DNA of 64,000 nt from M55B118 sp964501715 (GCA_964501715.1 CAZCTR010000005.1:1-64000), one strand, 5' to 3'. Numbered from the stretch's first letter, positions 7,766-15,977 are shown. Notes: generated by a model not told the origin, from the letters alone. Numbers and translations: made by a program.

Positions 7766-8791
7766 ATGTTTGAAGGACCATTCGGCATTATTCTTACCAT
7801 CGTCATCATTATCATCATTCTTGTTTATCTTGGAACCCGGTTCACCATCGTCACCCAGGCCAACCGTTTCATCGTCGAGAGACTCGGTGGATATTACGTC
7901 ACCTGGGATGTCGGCATCCATTTCCTCATTCCCTTCATCGATCGCGTCAAACTCAAAGTGTCGATCAAGGAGAAAGTCGTCGATTTCGATCCTCAACCCG
8001 TCATCACGAAAGACAATGTCACCATGCAGATCGATACTGTTGTCTTCTTCCAGATCACCGACCCGAAACTGTTCACCTACGGTGTCAACTATCCGGTGAA
8101 GGCGATCGAGAACATCACCTCGACCACCCTGCGTAACATCATTGGTGACCTCGAGCTCGATGAATCCCTCACCTCAAGGGACTACATCAACGAAAAAATG
8201 CGCAACATCCTCGATGAGGCGACAGACCCGTGGGGCATCAAGGTCAACCGTGTCGAAGTCAAGAACATCATCCCGCCCAAAGACATCCGTGAAGCGATGG
8301 AGAAACAAATGCGCGCCGAACGTGAAAAGCGTCAATCGATCCTCATCGCAGAAGGTAACAAGCGCTCGGCCATCCTGAACGCCGAAGGCGAGAAAGAAGC
8401 CCGGATCCTGCGCGCCGATGGTGAGAAACAGACACGCATCCTAGAAGCGCAAGGACAGGCGGAAGCCATCAGGAACGTTCAAGAAGCGACCGCGAAAGGT
8501 ATCGAATTCATCAAGAACGCCGGTGCGGACGAAGCCTTCCTGCGTCTTGAAGCTTACAAGGCCATGGAAAAAGTCGCCGACGGCAACGCGACCAAACTCA
8601 TCATCCCATCCGAACTTCAAGGCATCGTCGGCCTTACTTCCACGCTGTCAGAAGCGTTCAAAAGCGAAGCGTCCCTTCCGAAAGACGAAGCGACCAAACT
8701 TCGTGAGCAGACGGAGTCCGAAAAGTCCAGAGACGCCTACAAGAAGTCTGAAAAGAAAAGCCAATCCACTTCGAAACAATCAAGTAAATAA
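7766..8791 (+). CDS. SPFH/band 7 paraslipin-like protein
   Basis: A stomatin/prohibitin-type membrane scaffold of 341 residues. One N-terminal membrane helix (residues 6-25) is followed by the SPFH domain (FTIVTQANRFIVERLG, then DVGIHFLIPFIDRV), a coiled coil rich in A, E and R (AEREKRQSILIAEGNKRSAI and following, about residues 185-240), and a charged low-complexity tail. AAGGAGG lies eight bases before the ATG. This is the QmcA/paraslipin type that pairs with short NfeD proteins, matching the neighbour nfeD. Proposed role: organising membrane microdomains. Substrate or partner is not evident. Confidence 0.93.
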   Translation: MFEGPFGIILTIVIIIIILVYLGTRFTIVTQANRFIVERLGGYYVTWDVGIHFLIPFIDRVKLKVSIKEKVVDFDPQPVITKDNVTMQIDTVVFFQITDPKLFTYGVNYPVKAIENITSTTLRNIIGDLELDESLTSRDYINEKMRNILDEATDPWGIKVNRVEVKNIIPPKDIREAMEKQMRAEREKRQSILIAEGNKRSAILNAEGEKEARILRADGEKQTRILEAQGQAEAIRNVQEATAKGIEFIKNAGADEAFLRLEAYKAMEKVADGNATKLIIPSELQGIVGLTSTLSEAFKSEASLPKDEATKLREQTESEKSRDAYKKSEKKSQSTSKQSSK

Positions 8792-8797
8792 CTCATT

Positions 8798-8827
8798 AAA
8801 AGGGCTCCCGAAATCGGGAGCCCTTTT
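8798..8827. terminator. bidirectional terminator between the SPFH gene and asnS
   Basis: A 13-base perfect stem (AAAAGGGCTCCCG at 8798-8810 pairing with 8815-8827) with a four-base loop. A-runs and T-runs at the two ends let it work for both converging genes. Confidence 0.9.
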
Positions 8828-8838
8828 GAATGAAATGT

Positions 8839-10218
8839 CTAGAATTCGCAGTTTTTCGGGGTTCTTGGGAACGGGATGACATCCCTGATGTTCGCGACCC
8901 CCGTCACATACATAAGCATGCGGTCAAACCCCAATCCGTAGCCAGAATGTCTTGTGGTGCCGTATTTCCTGAGGTCGAGATACCATGAAAGCTCATCCTC
9001 GGGCACATTCATCTCGACCATTCTTTCTTTGAGGACGTCGAGACGTTCCTCCCGTTGAGAGCCCCCGATCAGCTCTCCCGAGCCGGGAACCAACAGGTCC
9101 ATTGCGGCGACTGTCTTTCCATCATCATTGCGGCGCATGTAAAAAGCTTTGGTGCCTTTCGGCCAGTCCTTGACGAAGACCGGTCCGTCAAAGTGTTTGA
9201 CCAGGTATTTCTCATGCTCGCTCGCAAGGTCTCCAAGTGCATCAGGCGCGTTCTCGAAGGTTTTGTCCGCATGTTTGAGCACGTCGACCGCCTGTGCGTG
9301 GGTGATTCTTGTGAACGTCGCGTCCCGTACGGTTTCAAGTTTTTGCTTGAGCCCTTTCTCCACGAACTTGTCCAAGAAGTCCATCTCGTGCGGGGCCTTC
9401 TCCATCACTGCTTCGATGAGGTATCTGACCATGCTCTCGGCGAGATCCATGTTCTCCTCGAGTTCGGTGAAGGCCATCTCGGGCTCCACCATCCAGAACT
9501 CGGAAGCGTGGGTGGAGGTATGCGATGCTTCGGCCCTGAAAGTCGGGCCGAAGGTGTAGACATTCTTGAACGCTTGAGCAAACACTTCGGCTTGAAGCTG
9601 TCCGGATACGGTTAGGTTGGTCTTCTTGCCAAAGAAGTCCTTTTCATAGGGATTCTTCCGGGTTTTGAAGTCTTCGGGCTTGAGCGCTGTCACATTGAAC
9701 ATCTCTCCGGCACCCTCCGCGTCACTCGAAGTGATGATGGGACTCGCGAGATGGATGAAACCCCTCTCTTCGAAAAACCGGTGAATGGCATGGTGCAGGA
9801 CACTTCTGACACGGAACACCGCTGTGAAGAGGTTGGTCCTTGGCCGCAAGTGGGCATTGTGTCTCAAAAACTCGCGGCTATGCCTTTTAGGCTGTATGGG
9901 GTAATCCTCTTCGCTAGTCCCTTCTATATGAATCTCCGTGGCTTTGATCTCAAAAGGCTGAGGTCTGTTCGGTGTAGCCACCAACACACCAAGCACTTTG
10001 AGCGCAGAACCTATCCTGAGTCGTTTGACGGCGTCGAAATCACTCAACGTATCATCGTAGACGACCTGGATCGTCTCAAAAAAACTCCCGTCGTTCAAAT
10101 TGATGAAACCAAATGATTTTTGCGGACGGTGGTTTCTGACCCAACCGGTCAGTTCAAGGGTTTCACCCTGCATTGAATCATACATCTTGAACAACTCTTT
10201 GACTGTGGTCTTTTTCAT
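8839..10218 (-). CDS. asnS: asparaginyl-tRNA synthetase
   Basis: Class IIb synthetase charging tRNA-Asn. 459 residues from the ATG at 10218 (AAGGAGG six bases upstream). Seen: N-terminal OB anticodon-binding domain (LTGWVRNHRPQKSFGFINLNDG), class II motif 2 region (TFRAEASHTSTHASEFWMVE) and motif 3 (GYGLGFDRMLMYVTG). The HTSTHASEFWMVEPE signature favours Asn over Asp. The reading frame stays open upstream to 10347, but that extension is T-box leader RNA and not protein. Regulation is by an Asn-specific T-box in the leader. Confidence 0.97.
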   Translation of the reverse strand: MKKTTVKELFKMYDSMQGETLELTGWVRNHRPQKSFGFINLNDGSFFETIQVVYDDTLSDFDAVKRLRIGSALKVLGVLVATPNRPQPFEIKATEIHIEGTSEEDYPIQPKRHSREFLRHNAHLRPRTNLFTAVFRVRSVLHHAIHRFFEERGFIHLASPIITSSDAEGAGEMFNVTALKPEDFKTRKNPYEKDFFGKKTNLTVSGQLQAEVFAQAFKNVYTFGPTFRAEASHTSTHASEFWMVEPEMAFTELEENMDLAESMVRYLIEAVMEKAPHEMDFLDKFVEKGLKQKLETVRDATFTRITHAQAVDVLKHADKTFENAPDALGDLASEHEKYLVKHFDGPVFVKDWPKGTKAFYMRRNDDGKTVAAMDLLVPGSGELIGGSQREERLDVLKERMVEMNVPEDELSWYLDLRKYGTTRHSGYGLGFDRMLMYVTGVANIRDVIPFPRTPKNCEF

Positions 10219-10237
10219 GAAATGCCTCCTTAGGAAT

Positions 10238-10447
10238 AAAAAAACCCCGTGTTTGCAAGGACGGGTATTCGCGGTGCCACCTTGCTTCACAGAGTGCGCT
10301 TTAACCTTTAACGCAGGCTTACGGATGGGTCTACTCGATTCTTCCATCTCTCACGGTGTTGTTCGTCCATCTGTCTTTCTCCGGCTCACACCATCCCGGA
10401 TTCGCTTCAAAGAGGAAGACGGAGTACTTCTCCGATCAACGATTTAC
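10238..10447 (-). promoter_or_regulatory. T-box riboswitch (Asn) controlling asnS
   Basis: The leader, read on the minus strand, has the conserved T-box AAGGTGGCACCGCG (10283-10270) followed by a terminator stem CCCGT/ACGGG and seven T residues (10244-10238). In Stem I, the distal loop motif GGTGTGAGC is seen. The specifier region reads GAAC-AAC-ACC, giving codon AAC for Asn at 10360-10358. The TGGC in the T-box would pair with a tRNA 3' end carrying discriminator G, as bacterial tRNA-Asn does. The sequence is seen directly; the gene-ON-when-uncharged mechanism is family knowledge. Confidence 0.93.
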
Positions 10448-10453
10448 AAGTCC

Positions 10454-10481
10454 ATTATACCGCCTGAGGTGATTTTGTCAA
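10454..10481 (-). promoter_or_regulatory. asnS promoter
   Basis: Minus-strand TTGACA (10481-10476), 16-base spacer and TATAAT (10459-10454). It starts the T-box leader near 10447. Confidence 0.85.
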
Positions 10482-10599
10482 TTACAAGCTTTGCAAGACG
10501 TTCATAGCATGCCATTTAAGAAGCATTGTCATTTCTGGCTTTTGCTGTTAAAGTAAAAACATAGTGAAAAATTCATTTTATTATTGGAGGAAACCAAAC

Positions 10600-11256
10600 A
10601 TGGATATCAACGAACGCGCCTCGCAAGTCCGGGGACAAAGAATTGCCGCCGCCGCAGTCGATTACATCATATTCCAGCTTCTAACCTTGATAGGGGCCTT
10701 GATTATGGTTCCATTCGTCGGATTCGACGCAATCATGGACGCGATCTTCGGCATCATCGAGGGAGAAGCTGTGAACGAAGCTTTCATTCAATACTCGATC
10801 TTCACAACCCTCGCAAGCTTGGTCATCGGGGTTTTGTATTATGGTTTGATCCCCGCAAAGAAAAAAGGGCAGACCCCGGGAAAGATGTTCCTTCACTTGA
10901 AGGCTGTCGATACGGAAGGCGGGAATCTTACTTTCACAGGGCATTTGAAACGCGCCATCATGATATATGGGATCTATCTTGGCACCCCTGCGTTGGTTTT
11001 CATCGCCAATGATTACACCACTTATACCTCCGTCAATTCGATGGTGTCCATACTGACCATAGGTCTTGTGATCATTTCGGTCATCCTGTTGCTCACAAGA
11101 CCCGATGCTCGAGGCGTGCATGACATGATCGCCCAAAGCTACGTCGTTGATGAATATTTCAACTTGAGCGAAAACGAGAACCCTCATAAAAAAGAAGAGG
11201 ACCCCCTTGCGTTTAATTATGACGTTTGGGAGGACAAAGACGACCCCTGGGCCTGA
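10600..11256 (+). CDS. RDD family membrane protein (second copy)
   Basis: 218-residue RDD-domain protein. The opening RGQRIAAAAVDYIIFQLLTL holds the family's conserved arginine and aspartate in helix one; further helices lie at about residues 63-82, 115-132 and 146-165, and the motif KKKGQTPGKMFLHLKAVD precedes the second half. The C-terminus is an acidic, proline-containing cytoplasmic tail. The start ATG is placed by GGAGG at 10586-10590. It is monocistronic between asnS and prs and followed by a strong terminator. It differs from the RDD protein at 7.1 kb in lacking the long acidic loop. Function unknown. Confidence 0.85.
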   Translation: MDINERASQVRGQRIAAAAVDYIIFQLLTLIGALIMVPFVGFDAIMDAIFGIIEGEAVNEAFIQYSIFTTLASLVIGVLYYGLIPAKKKGQTPGKMFLHLKAVDTEGGNLTFTGHLKRAIMIYGIYLGTPALVFIANDYTTYTSVNSMVSILTIGLVIISVILLLTRPDARGVHDMIAQSYVVDEYFNLSENENPHKKEEDPLAFNYDVWEDKDDPWA

Positions 11257-11280
11257 ACATGTCCAGCGCTTTAAAAAAAC

Positions 11281-11310
11281 GTCCGGAAGACTTGATTGAG
11301 TCTTCCGGAC
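11281..11310. terminator. bidirectional terminator between the RDD gene and prs
   Basis: Twelve-base perfect stem GTCCGGAAGACT (11281-11292) pairing with 11299-11310, six-base loop. A run of seven A precedes it (T-tract for the minus-strand prs) and AATTTT follows. Confidence 0.9.
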
Positions 11311-11322
11311 AATTTTATGCTT

Positions 11323-12288
11323 TTACTCATCCGCCGGTTCGAACAGACTGGAAAGCGGTCTGTCCATGATGATGTTCAAAATGCCTTGGCCGACCAGTGA
11401 AGAGATGCTCAATTGTTTGATTTTCGGAGATTTCTTGTCTTCTGTCAATTCGATGGTGTTCGTGCAGACAACTTCCTTGATCGCACTCTTTTCGATGCGT
11501 TCAATTGCGGGATGGGAAAGAATCGGGTGGGTACAAGCCGCATAGACTTCCGTAGCGCCCGCATCTTTCAAAGCATCAGATGCGCGACTGATGGTTCCAG
11601 CAGTATCGATCAAGTCGTCTATGATGATGGCTTTCTTACCTTTGACATCTCCGACAATGCCCATGACTTCGACCTCGTTGTCTTTGGGTCGGCTTTTGTC
11701 GATGATGGCGATCGGGGCATGCAATGCATTCCCCATCTGACGGGCCCTGACAGCACCGCCATGGTCAGGCGACACGATGACGATGTCGTCGCCATTGAGT
11801 TTCTTGCGGAAATAATCCACTAGTATCGGCATGCCTCTGAAATTGTCGACCGGTATTTCGAAAAAGCCTTGGATCTGACCGGCATGAAGGTCCATCGAGA
11901 CCACACGGTCAGTGCCTGCAGTCACCAACAGGTTTGCAACAAGTTTGGCCGATATGGGTTGTCTAGAAGAGGCTTTCCGGTCTTGCCTGGAATAACCGTA
12001 ATAGGGCATGACCACCTGGACAGATTTGGAAGATGCACGCTTGACCGCGTCGATCATGATGAGCAGTTCCATGAGATTTTCATTGACAGGTGGATGGGTG
12101 GGTTGAATGATGAACACATGATGTCCTCGAACCGTTTCTTCGATGTTGACACCGATTTCTCCATCCGCGAAGCGCTTGACCTCGCAATGGCTCAAAGGGA
12201 TGCCTGTGTAATCCGAGATTTCTTTTGCAAGCGTCTTGTTTGCGCTCAAAGAGAATAATTTTACTTTGTGTCCGTCCATAATCGCCAT
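11323..12288 (-). CDS. prs: ribose-phosphate pyrophosphokinase
   Basis: Makes PRPP from ribose 5-phosphate and ATP for nucleotide, His and Trp synthesis. 321 residues from the ATG at 12288; GGAGG lies eleven bases upstream, and a TTG six codons earlier overlaps it. Seen: catalytic flexible-loop region YYGYSRQDRKASSRQPISAK, the divalent-metal/PRPP signature (VSMDLHAGQIQGFF) and the PRPP loop IIIDDLIDTAGTI. Class I enzyme. It follows spoVG as in Bacillus, but glmU, which normally lies between them, is missing. A -10 (TATAAT at 12330-12325) after the spoVG terminator suggests its own promoter. Confidence 0.97.
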   Translation of the reverse strand: MAIMDGHKVKLFSLSANKTLAKEISDYTGIPLSHCEVKRFADGEIGVNIEETVRGHHVFIIQPTHPPVNENLMELLIMIDAVKRASSKSVQVVMPYYGYSRQDRKASSRQPISAKLVANLLVTAGTDRVVSMDLHAGQIQGFFEIPVDNFRGMPILVDYFRKKLNGDDIVIVSPDHGGAVRARQMGNALHAPIAIIDKSRPKDNEVEVMGIVGDVKGKKAIIIDDLIDTAGTISRASDALKDAGATEVYAACTHPILSHPAIERIEKSAIKEVVCTNTIELTEDKKSPKIKQLSISSLVGQGILNIIMDRPLSSLFEPADE

Positions 12289-12369
12289 ATGTTTCCGAGC
12301 CTCCAAAGGATTGATTTCAATTACATTATATTAAATATTACAGGATTTTATAAGGGTCAGACCAAAAGA

Positions 12370-12398
12370 AAGTGCAACTTTTTTTCAAAGTTGCACTT
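12370..12398 (-). terminator. terminator after spoVG
   Basis: Perfect 12-base inverted repeat AAGTGCAACTTT (12370-12381) and AAAGTTGCACTT (12387-12398), five bases after the spoVG stop; the minus strand continues with TTTCTTTT. Confidence 0.85.
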
Positions 12399-12404
12399 AT
12401 CCGC

Positions 12405-12671
12405 TTACTCTTCTTCCGATTCGAGATTTTCGTACGCTTCAATCACGACCGATTCAATGCGATTACGTGTTTCTTGATTAATGGGATGCGCTACATCCTT
12501 GAATTCACCATTTGGCATTTTACGGCTAGGCATAGCCACGAACAAACCGTCTTTTCCGTCGATGATGCGCAACTCATGAACCACGAAACAGTCGTCAATC
12601 GTGATTGCCGCGATAGCTTTCAAACGATTGTCACTATTGAACTTCTTGACTCTTACATCAGTGATTTCCAT
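12405..12671 (-). CDS. spoVG: SpoVG-family regulatory protein
   Basis: Small nucleic-acid-binding protein, 88 residues, start ATG at 12671 behind GGTGGAGA. The family core is clear: MEITDVRVKKF, the DDCFVVHELRIIDGKDGLFV stretch, and PSRKMPNGEFKDVAHPIN, followed by an acidic helical tail. SpoVG occurs in many non-sporulating Bacillota and Mollicutes-related bacteria, so it does not imply sporulation. Roles reported in the family include DNA and RNA binding and effects on gene regulation. It has its own strong promoter and a terminator, so it is separately expressed although it sits in the conserved ispE-spoVG-prs order. Confidence 0.96.
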   Translation of the reverse strand: MEITDVRVKKFNSDNRLKAIAAITIDDCFVVHELRIIDGKDGLFVAMPSRKMPNGEFKDVAHPINQETRNRIESVVIEAYENLESEEE

Positions 12672-12717
12672 ACTGTCTCCACCCCGCAATTTTATGTCGC
12701 TTCCACTTATAATTCGG

Positions 12718-12746
12718 ATTATACCACATGAAGATACCGTTTTCAA
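12718..12746 (-). promoter_or_regulatory. spoVG promoter
   Basis: Minus-strand TTGAAA (12746-12741), 17-base spacer and TATAAT (12723-12718), with TGG just before the -10 (extended -10). A 40-base leader reaches the start codon. Confidence 0.85.
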
Positions 12747-12774
12747 ACAAATTCACCAAATGCAATTCCCTTGT

Positions 12775-13617
12775 TTAAAGGGTTTTCGTCAAATTCACGT
12801 TATGTGTGTCTCGGAATTTCTCAGCGATTTCCTTAAGAAGCCCCACATTCTTGTCAAACACGGCCACGGTAGGCCCTGATCCGCTCATGAGAACCCCTTG
12901 AGGTTCAAAGGACTGTAAATCGTTCCTAAGTTCTTCAATTTCTGGAAACAATTTGAAACTGAAGGGCTCCAAAGCGTTATGAAGCTCTCTAAAAAGCAGG
13001 GTGCAGTTCTTGTTGTAGATAGCGTTCCCCATCGTGGTGATCTTGACATTCTTCACTTCACGCATGTCGACTTCCTGAAACACTTTTTTCGTACTCACTT
13101 CAAGGTCGGGGGTCACCAATAGGACAGGAAGATTCAGGTTGCGTTTAAGAAAAAATAGCTTCTCCCCCTTGCCACGGGCGATGCACATGCGGTTGTGAAC
13201 ACAGAAAGGGATATCGGCACCGAACCCCACCCCGATGTCTGCCAGCTGGTCCTTGGACAGTCTCAAATTGAAAAGTCTGTTCATCCCTCTCAAAGTGGCC
13301 GCTGCATCAGCACTTCCTCCGGCCAAACCGGCCGCAATCGGGATTCGCTTCTCAATGTGGACATCGACCCCTGAATCAAGTGAGAAGGTTTCGATCATGT
13401 GAGCGATGATTCTGTGGACAAGGTTATCTTTGTCATTTTTCGTGATTTCCTTGTCGGAATTCAGAACGATGTCTGAATCCGTACGCTTGGAAAAAGTTAG
13501 CTTGTCATGGAGTTTTAGTGAGACCATCACCATTTCGAGGTCATGAAAATCATCAAGTCTCTTGCCGACAATATCAAGAAACAAGTTGACTTTAGCATGC
13601 GCTTTTTCTTTAACCAT
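12775..13617 (-). CDS. ispE: 4-diphosphocytidyl-2-C-methyl-D-erythritol kinase
   Basis: GHMP-family kinase of the MEP isoprenoid pathway. 280 residues, standard. Seen: N-terminal HAKVNLFLDI, the ATP-binding motif PIAAGLAGGSADAAATLRGM (about residues 91-110), and C-terminal GVLMSGSGPTVAVF. AAGGAG lies before the ATG. ispD and ispF are at 59-60 kb in this window, so the MEP route is well represented. It follows ksgA across a short gap that holds a parS site. Confidence 0.97.
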   Translation of the reverse strand: MVKEKAHAKVNLFLDIVGKRLDDFHDLEMVMVSLKLHDKLTFSKRTDSDIVLNSDKEITKNDKDNLVHRIIAHMIETFSLDSGVDVHIEKRIPIAAGLAGGSADAAATLRGMNRLFNLRLSKDQLADIGVGFGADIPFCVHNRMCIARGKGEKLFFLKRNLNLPVLLVTPDLEVSTKKVFQEVDMREVKNVKITTMGNAIYNKNCTLLFRELHNALEPFSFKLFPEIEELRNDLQSFEPQGVLMSGSGPTVAVFDKNVGLLKEIAEKFRDTHNVNLTKTL

Positions 13618-13632
13618 AGAACCATCTCCTTA

Positions 13633-13648
13633 TGTTTCACGTGAAACT
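13633..13648. other. candidate parS site (ParB/Spo0J binding)
   Basis: TGTTTCACGTGAAACT matches the Bacillus parS consensus TGTTTCACGTGAAACA at 15 of 16 positions and contains the 14-base palindrome core GTTTCACGTGAAAC. It lies between ispE and ksgA, overlapping the ksgA stop, about 15 kb from oriC, where parS sites normally cluster. No parA/parB gene is in the window. Confidence 0.85.
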
Positions 13649-14513
13649 ATTGCATAAACTCCTGCTGAAACATCTCGCTCAGATAAAGAAAGTCCTCAAC
13701 AGTCAGGGCCTCGGCGCGAACGTCTTCGTTATAACCGTGATGGGTCAAGTAACCGTTCAATGCATCTTTGGATATGTCATATGCGGCATGGAGATTGTTC
13801 ACCAGTGTCTTCCTTTTTTGTTTGAAAGCCCGTTTCACGAAATCCAAGAAGAAGTCCTCATCAAGTGCGGGCCTCTCTGAACGCGGCACGATATCCATCG
13901 TCACGACAGCGCTATCGACCTCCGGAGCGGGCATGAAGACAGTTCTGGGTACTTTGAAGGCGTATTGTGTGCGTGTCTTGTATTGAATCATCACGCTGAG
14001 TGCGTTATAGGCTTTGCTGTTGGGTTTGGCGCTGAGTCGTAGAGCGACCTCGTTTTGCATCATGAACACGAGTCTTCTCAACCGCTCTGAATTCTCCAGG
14101 CATTTCATGATGACAGGAGTCGTGATGTAATAAGGGAGATTCGCAACCACAACGACATCGTGAACCGGGCCGAATGTATCCTTGATATCTTCATTCAATG
14201 GGGTTTTCAAAAAATCACGGGATTTGAGGACGAAAGCTTGATGGTCCTCGAACATATCGCTCAACACTTCAGTGAGATCGGTATCGATCTCGTATGCCAT
14301 GACCTTTGGTGTGGCCTCCAATAAGTAGCGTGTCAAGCTTCCAACACCGGGTCCAATCTCGATAACCGGTGTGTGCGGTTCCAAGGAAGCCGTCTCTATG
14401 ATTCTTTTCAGCACGTTGTCGTCAAGCAAATAGTTTTGTCCGAATCTCTTTTTCATGTTCAACTTGTTGGCGCGCAAGGTGTCACGAACATGGTTATGAG
14501 TAGACTTGTTCAT
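13647..14513 (-). CDS. rsmA: 16S rRNA dimethyladenosine transferase
   Basis: KsgA/RsmA dimethylates two adjacent adenosines near the 3' end of 16S rRNA using S-adenosylmethionine. 288 residues. Seen: KKRFGQNYLLDDNVLKRI at the N-terminus, SAM motif VIEIGPGVGSLTR, the catalytic NLPYYITTP, and PAPEVDSAVV. Its start overlaps the rnmV stop (ATGA), so translation is coupled. The rnmV-ksgA-ispE order is as in Bacillus. Confidence 0.97.
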   Translation of the reverse strand: MNKSTHNHVRDTLRANKLNMKKRFGQNYLLDDNVLKRIIETASLEPHTPVIEIGPGVGSLTRYLLEATPKVMAYEIDTDLTEVLSDMFEDHQAFVLKSRDFLKTPLNEDIKDTFGPVHDVVVVANLPYYITTPVIMKCLENSERLRRLVFMMQNEVALRLSAKPNSKAYNALSVMIQYKTRTQYAFKVPRTVFMPAPEVDSAVVTMDIVPRSERPALDEDFFLDFVKRAFKQKRKTLVNNLHAAYDISKDALNGYLTHHGYNEDVRAEALTVEDFLYLSEMFQQEFMQ

Positions 14514-15049
14514 CCAACCACCCTTTCCAAAGCCTTTTTTGTAATGCCGAACATGGCCAATTTCGTGATAAGGGTTTTGCTGTTTGCGTGCCCGATTGAA
14601 AAATGGTCGGTGACTTTCTTGCGTCTTTCCCGGGCATATTCAGTGCCTGTCAGTCCCAATGCATGCAAGTCGCTGATCGTCAACTCTGGCTTTTCACCGC
14701 AATCCTTGACGACATGGCTAGATAGGGCCTTTTCAATATCGCTCGCAGAAGCATGCTCAATGCCGACTTTCCTTTTCTTGTGGTCGACACATTGGCCCTT
14801 TTTCATGAAGACATGTTCTGCAGGCCCCACTGTATCCACTATGCGTTTTCTGATCCTTTCCCCTGGAGCATCGGGGTCCAGCATCAATATTAGCCCTCTT
14901 GACTTGTTCGCATGCTTCAAAGCTTGCAAAGTGGAATCAGAAATCTCGCTTCCATTTGTGGTCATGATATCAGCGTCCGGAAACACTTGTAATATTTTTG
15001 ATTTGTCATGATTTCCTTCGACGACAATCACTGGTTGAAAATCATTCAT
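14510..15049 (-). CDS. rnmV: ribonuclease M5
   Basis: Toprim-domain nuclease that matures 5S rRNA in low-GC Gram-positives. 179 residues from the ATG at 15049 (AAGGAG ten bases upstream). Seen: Toprim motif 1 VIVVEGNHDKSKI, the second acidic motif MLDPDAPGERIR, and the C-terminal LGLTGTEYARERRKKVTDHF typical of RNase M5 and its 5S/L18-recognising region. The start overlaps the end of the lipid kinase gene by eight bases. Upstream in-frame codons run into that gene and are unlikely. Confidence 0.95.
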   Translation of the reverse strand: MNDFQPVIVVEGNHDKSKILQVFPDADIMTTNGSEISDSTLQALKHANKSRGLILMLDPDAPGERIRKRIVDTVGPAEHVFMKKGQCVDHKKRKVGIEHASASDIEKALSSHVVKDCGEKPELTISDLHALGLTGTEYARERRKKVTDHFSIGHANSKTLITKLAMFGITKKALERVVG

Positions 15050-15977
15050 GATCGGATGCTCCTTGATTGGTGAACATGTGTTTCTTTTCAGGGTTGATGA
15101 TGACATTCATGGCTTTCGGCATCACCTCGATGAATTGATACCCTCGGCCAGCTTCTTCCCCATCGACATTCCAATGGTTCGCGGTAGGGGTGTCGAATTC
15201 GATTTTGCTCACTTTATATGTCTTTATACCCGGAAAATGACGAACATGGAAAAGGAAGCTGAGAAGATAGAGCACATTGTTCATTAACGGGATATATCTG
15301 TAGGTGACGAGGTCGACCTGGCCGTCGTCGAGAACGGGACTTTTCACGATTCGGAATCCCGCAACCCTTTTGGTGTTGAGGGTCAGTATGAGTGAATAAC
15401 GCTGTTTTTTGAGCGGTTTGCCGTCGATGGTGATGGTCATCGGCATGATGCGGATGGTGAAAAACTCTTTGATCCCTGTCAACAAGTAAGCGAAAAAACC
15501 AAGAAGTCTTTTCAATTTTCCAGATGTTGTGTAGCTGATATCCACATAGTTTCCTATGGCGCACACATAAACAAAATATCCATGCGTGCTATTGGCGATA
15601 TCCATTCGCACCTGGGTCTGCTTTGCAATGATATCGAGCGCCTTGTCCAAATTCTTGGGAATGCCTAGAGTGCGCGCTATATCGCATGATGTCCCACTTG
15701 GGATATAACCCACCAGCGGATCCTTACCGGCTTTCATAAAACCATTGACACATTCATTGAATGTCCCGTCGCCACCCATGATCACCAGGATGCCTTCCGA
15801 GGCGTCAGCAGGAGCTTTTTGGGCAAGTTCAATGGCATGACCAGGATACAGGGTCTCTTCTATGTTACACGTGAAACCTAACGCCTCGATTTTGTCCTTT
15901 ATCTCAACGATGCGGCCGTTGTATTGACCGCGGCCGCTATTGGGATTATAAATGAACAAGGCTTTTTTCTTCGTCAA
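15042..15977 (-). CDS. diacylglycerol kinase family lipid kinase
   Basis: DagK/YegS-type soluble lipid kinase of about 311 residues. Seen: KKKALFIYNPNSGRGQ at the N-terminus, the nucleotide-binding GGDGTFNECVNG, GTSCDIARTLGI, and a C-terminal beta domain ending near NWNVDGEEAG. In Bacillus DgkB recycles diacylglycerol released by membrane-lipid turnover. The chosen start is a TTG at 15977 placed by GGGGAGGG; an ATG ten codons upstream sits right at the predicted transcript start (TACAAT -10 near 16010-16015) and has no ribosome site. A second, partial homologue lies at 63.4 kb. Confidence 0.88.
   Translation of the reverse strand: MTKKKALFIYNPNSGRGQYNGRIVEIKDKIEALGFTCNIEETLYPGHAIELAQKAPADASEGILVIMGGDGTFNECVNGFMKAGKDPLVGYIPSGTSCDIARTLGIPKNLDKALDIIAKQTQVRMDIANSTHGYFVYVCAIGNYVDISYTTSGKLKRLLGFFAYLLTGIKEFFTIRIMPMTITIDGKPLKKQRYSLILTLNTKRVAGFRIVKSPVLDDGQVDLVTYRYIPLMNNVLYLLSFLFHVRHFPGIKTYKVSKIEFDTPTANHWNVDGEEAGRGYQFIEVMPKAMNVIINPEKKHMFTNQGASDHE
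15863..15878. other. second parS-like site inside the lipid kinase gene
   Basis: TGTTACACGTGAAACC matches the parS consensus at 14 of 16 positions, with the central CACGTGAAAC intact. It lies in coding sequence, as several Bacillus parS sites do, 2.2 kb from the better site at 13.6 kb. Confidence 0.65.

Noticed and set aside
10219..10347. In-frame N-terminal extension of AsnS
   Set aside because: It lies in the T-box leader and terminator; a strong ribosome site precedes the ATG at 10218.
12405..12671. spoVG as evidence of sporulation
   Set aside because: SpoVG is widespread in non-sporulating Bacillota, and no other sporulation gene is seen in the window.
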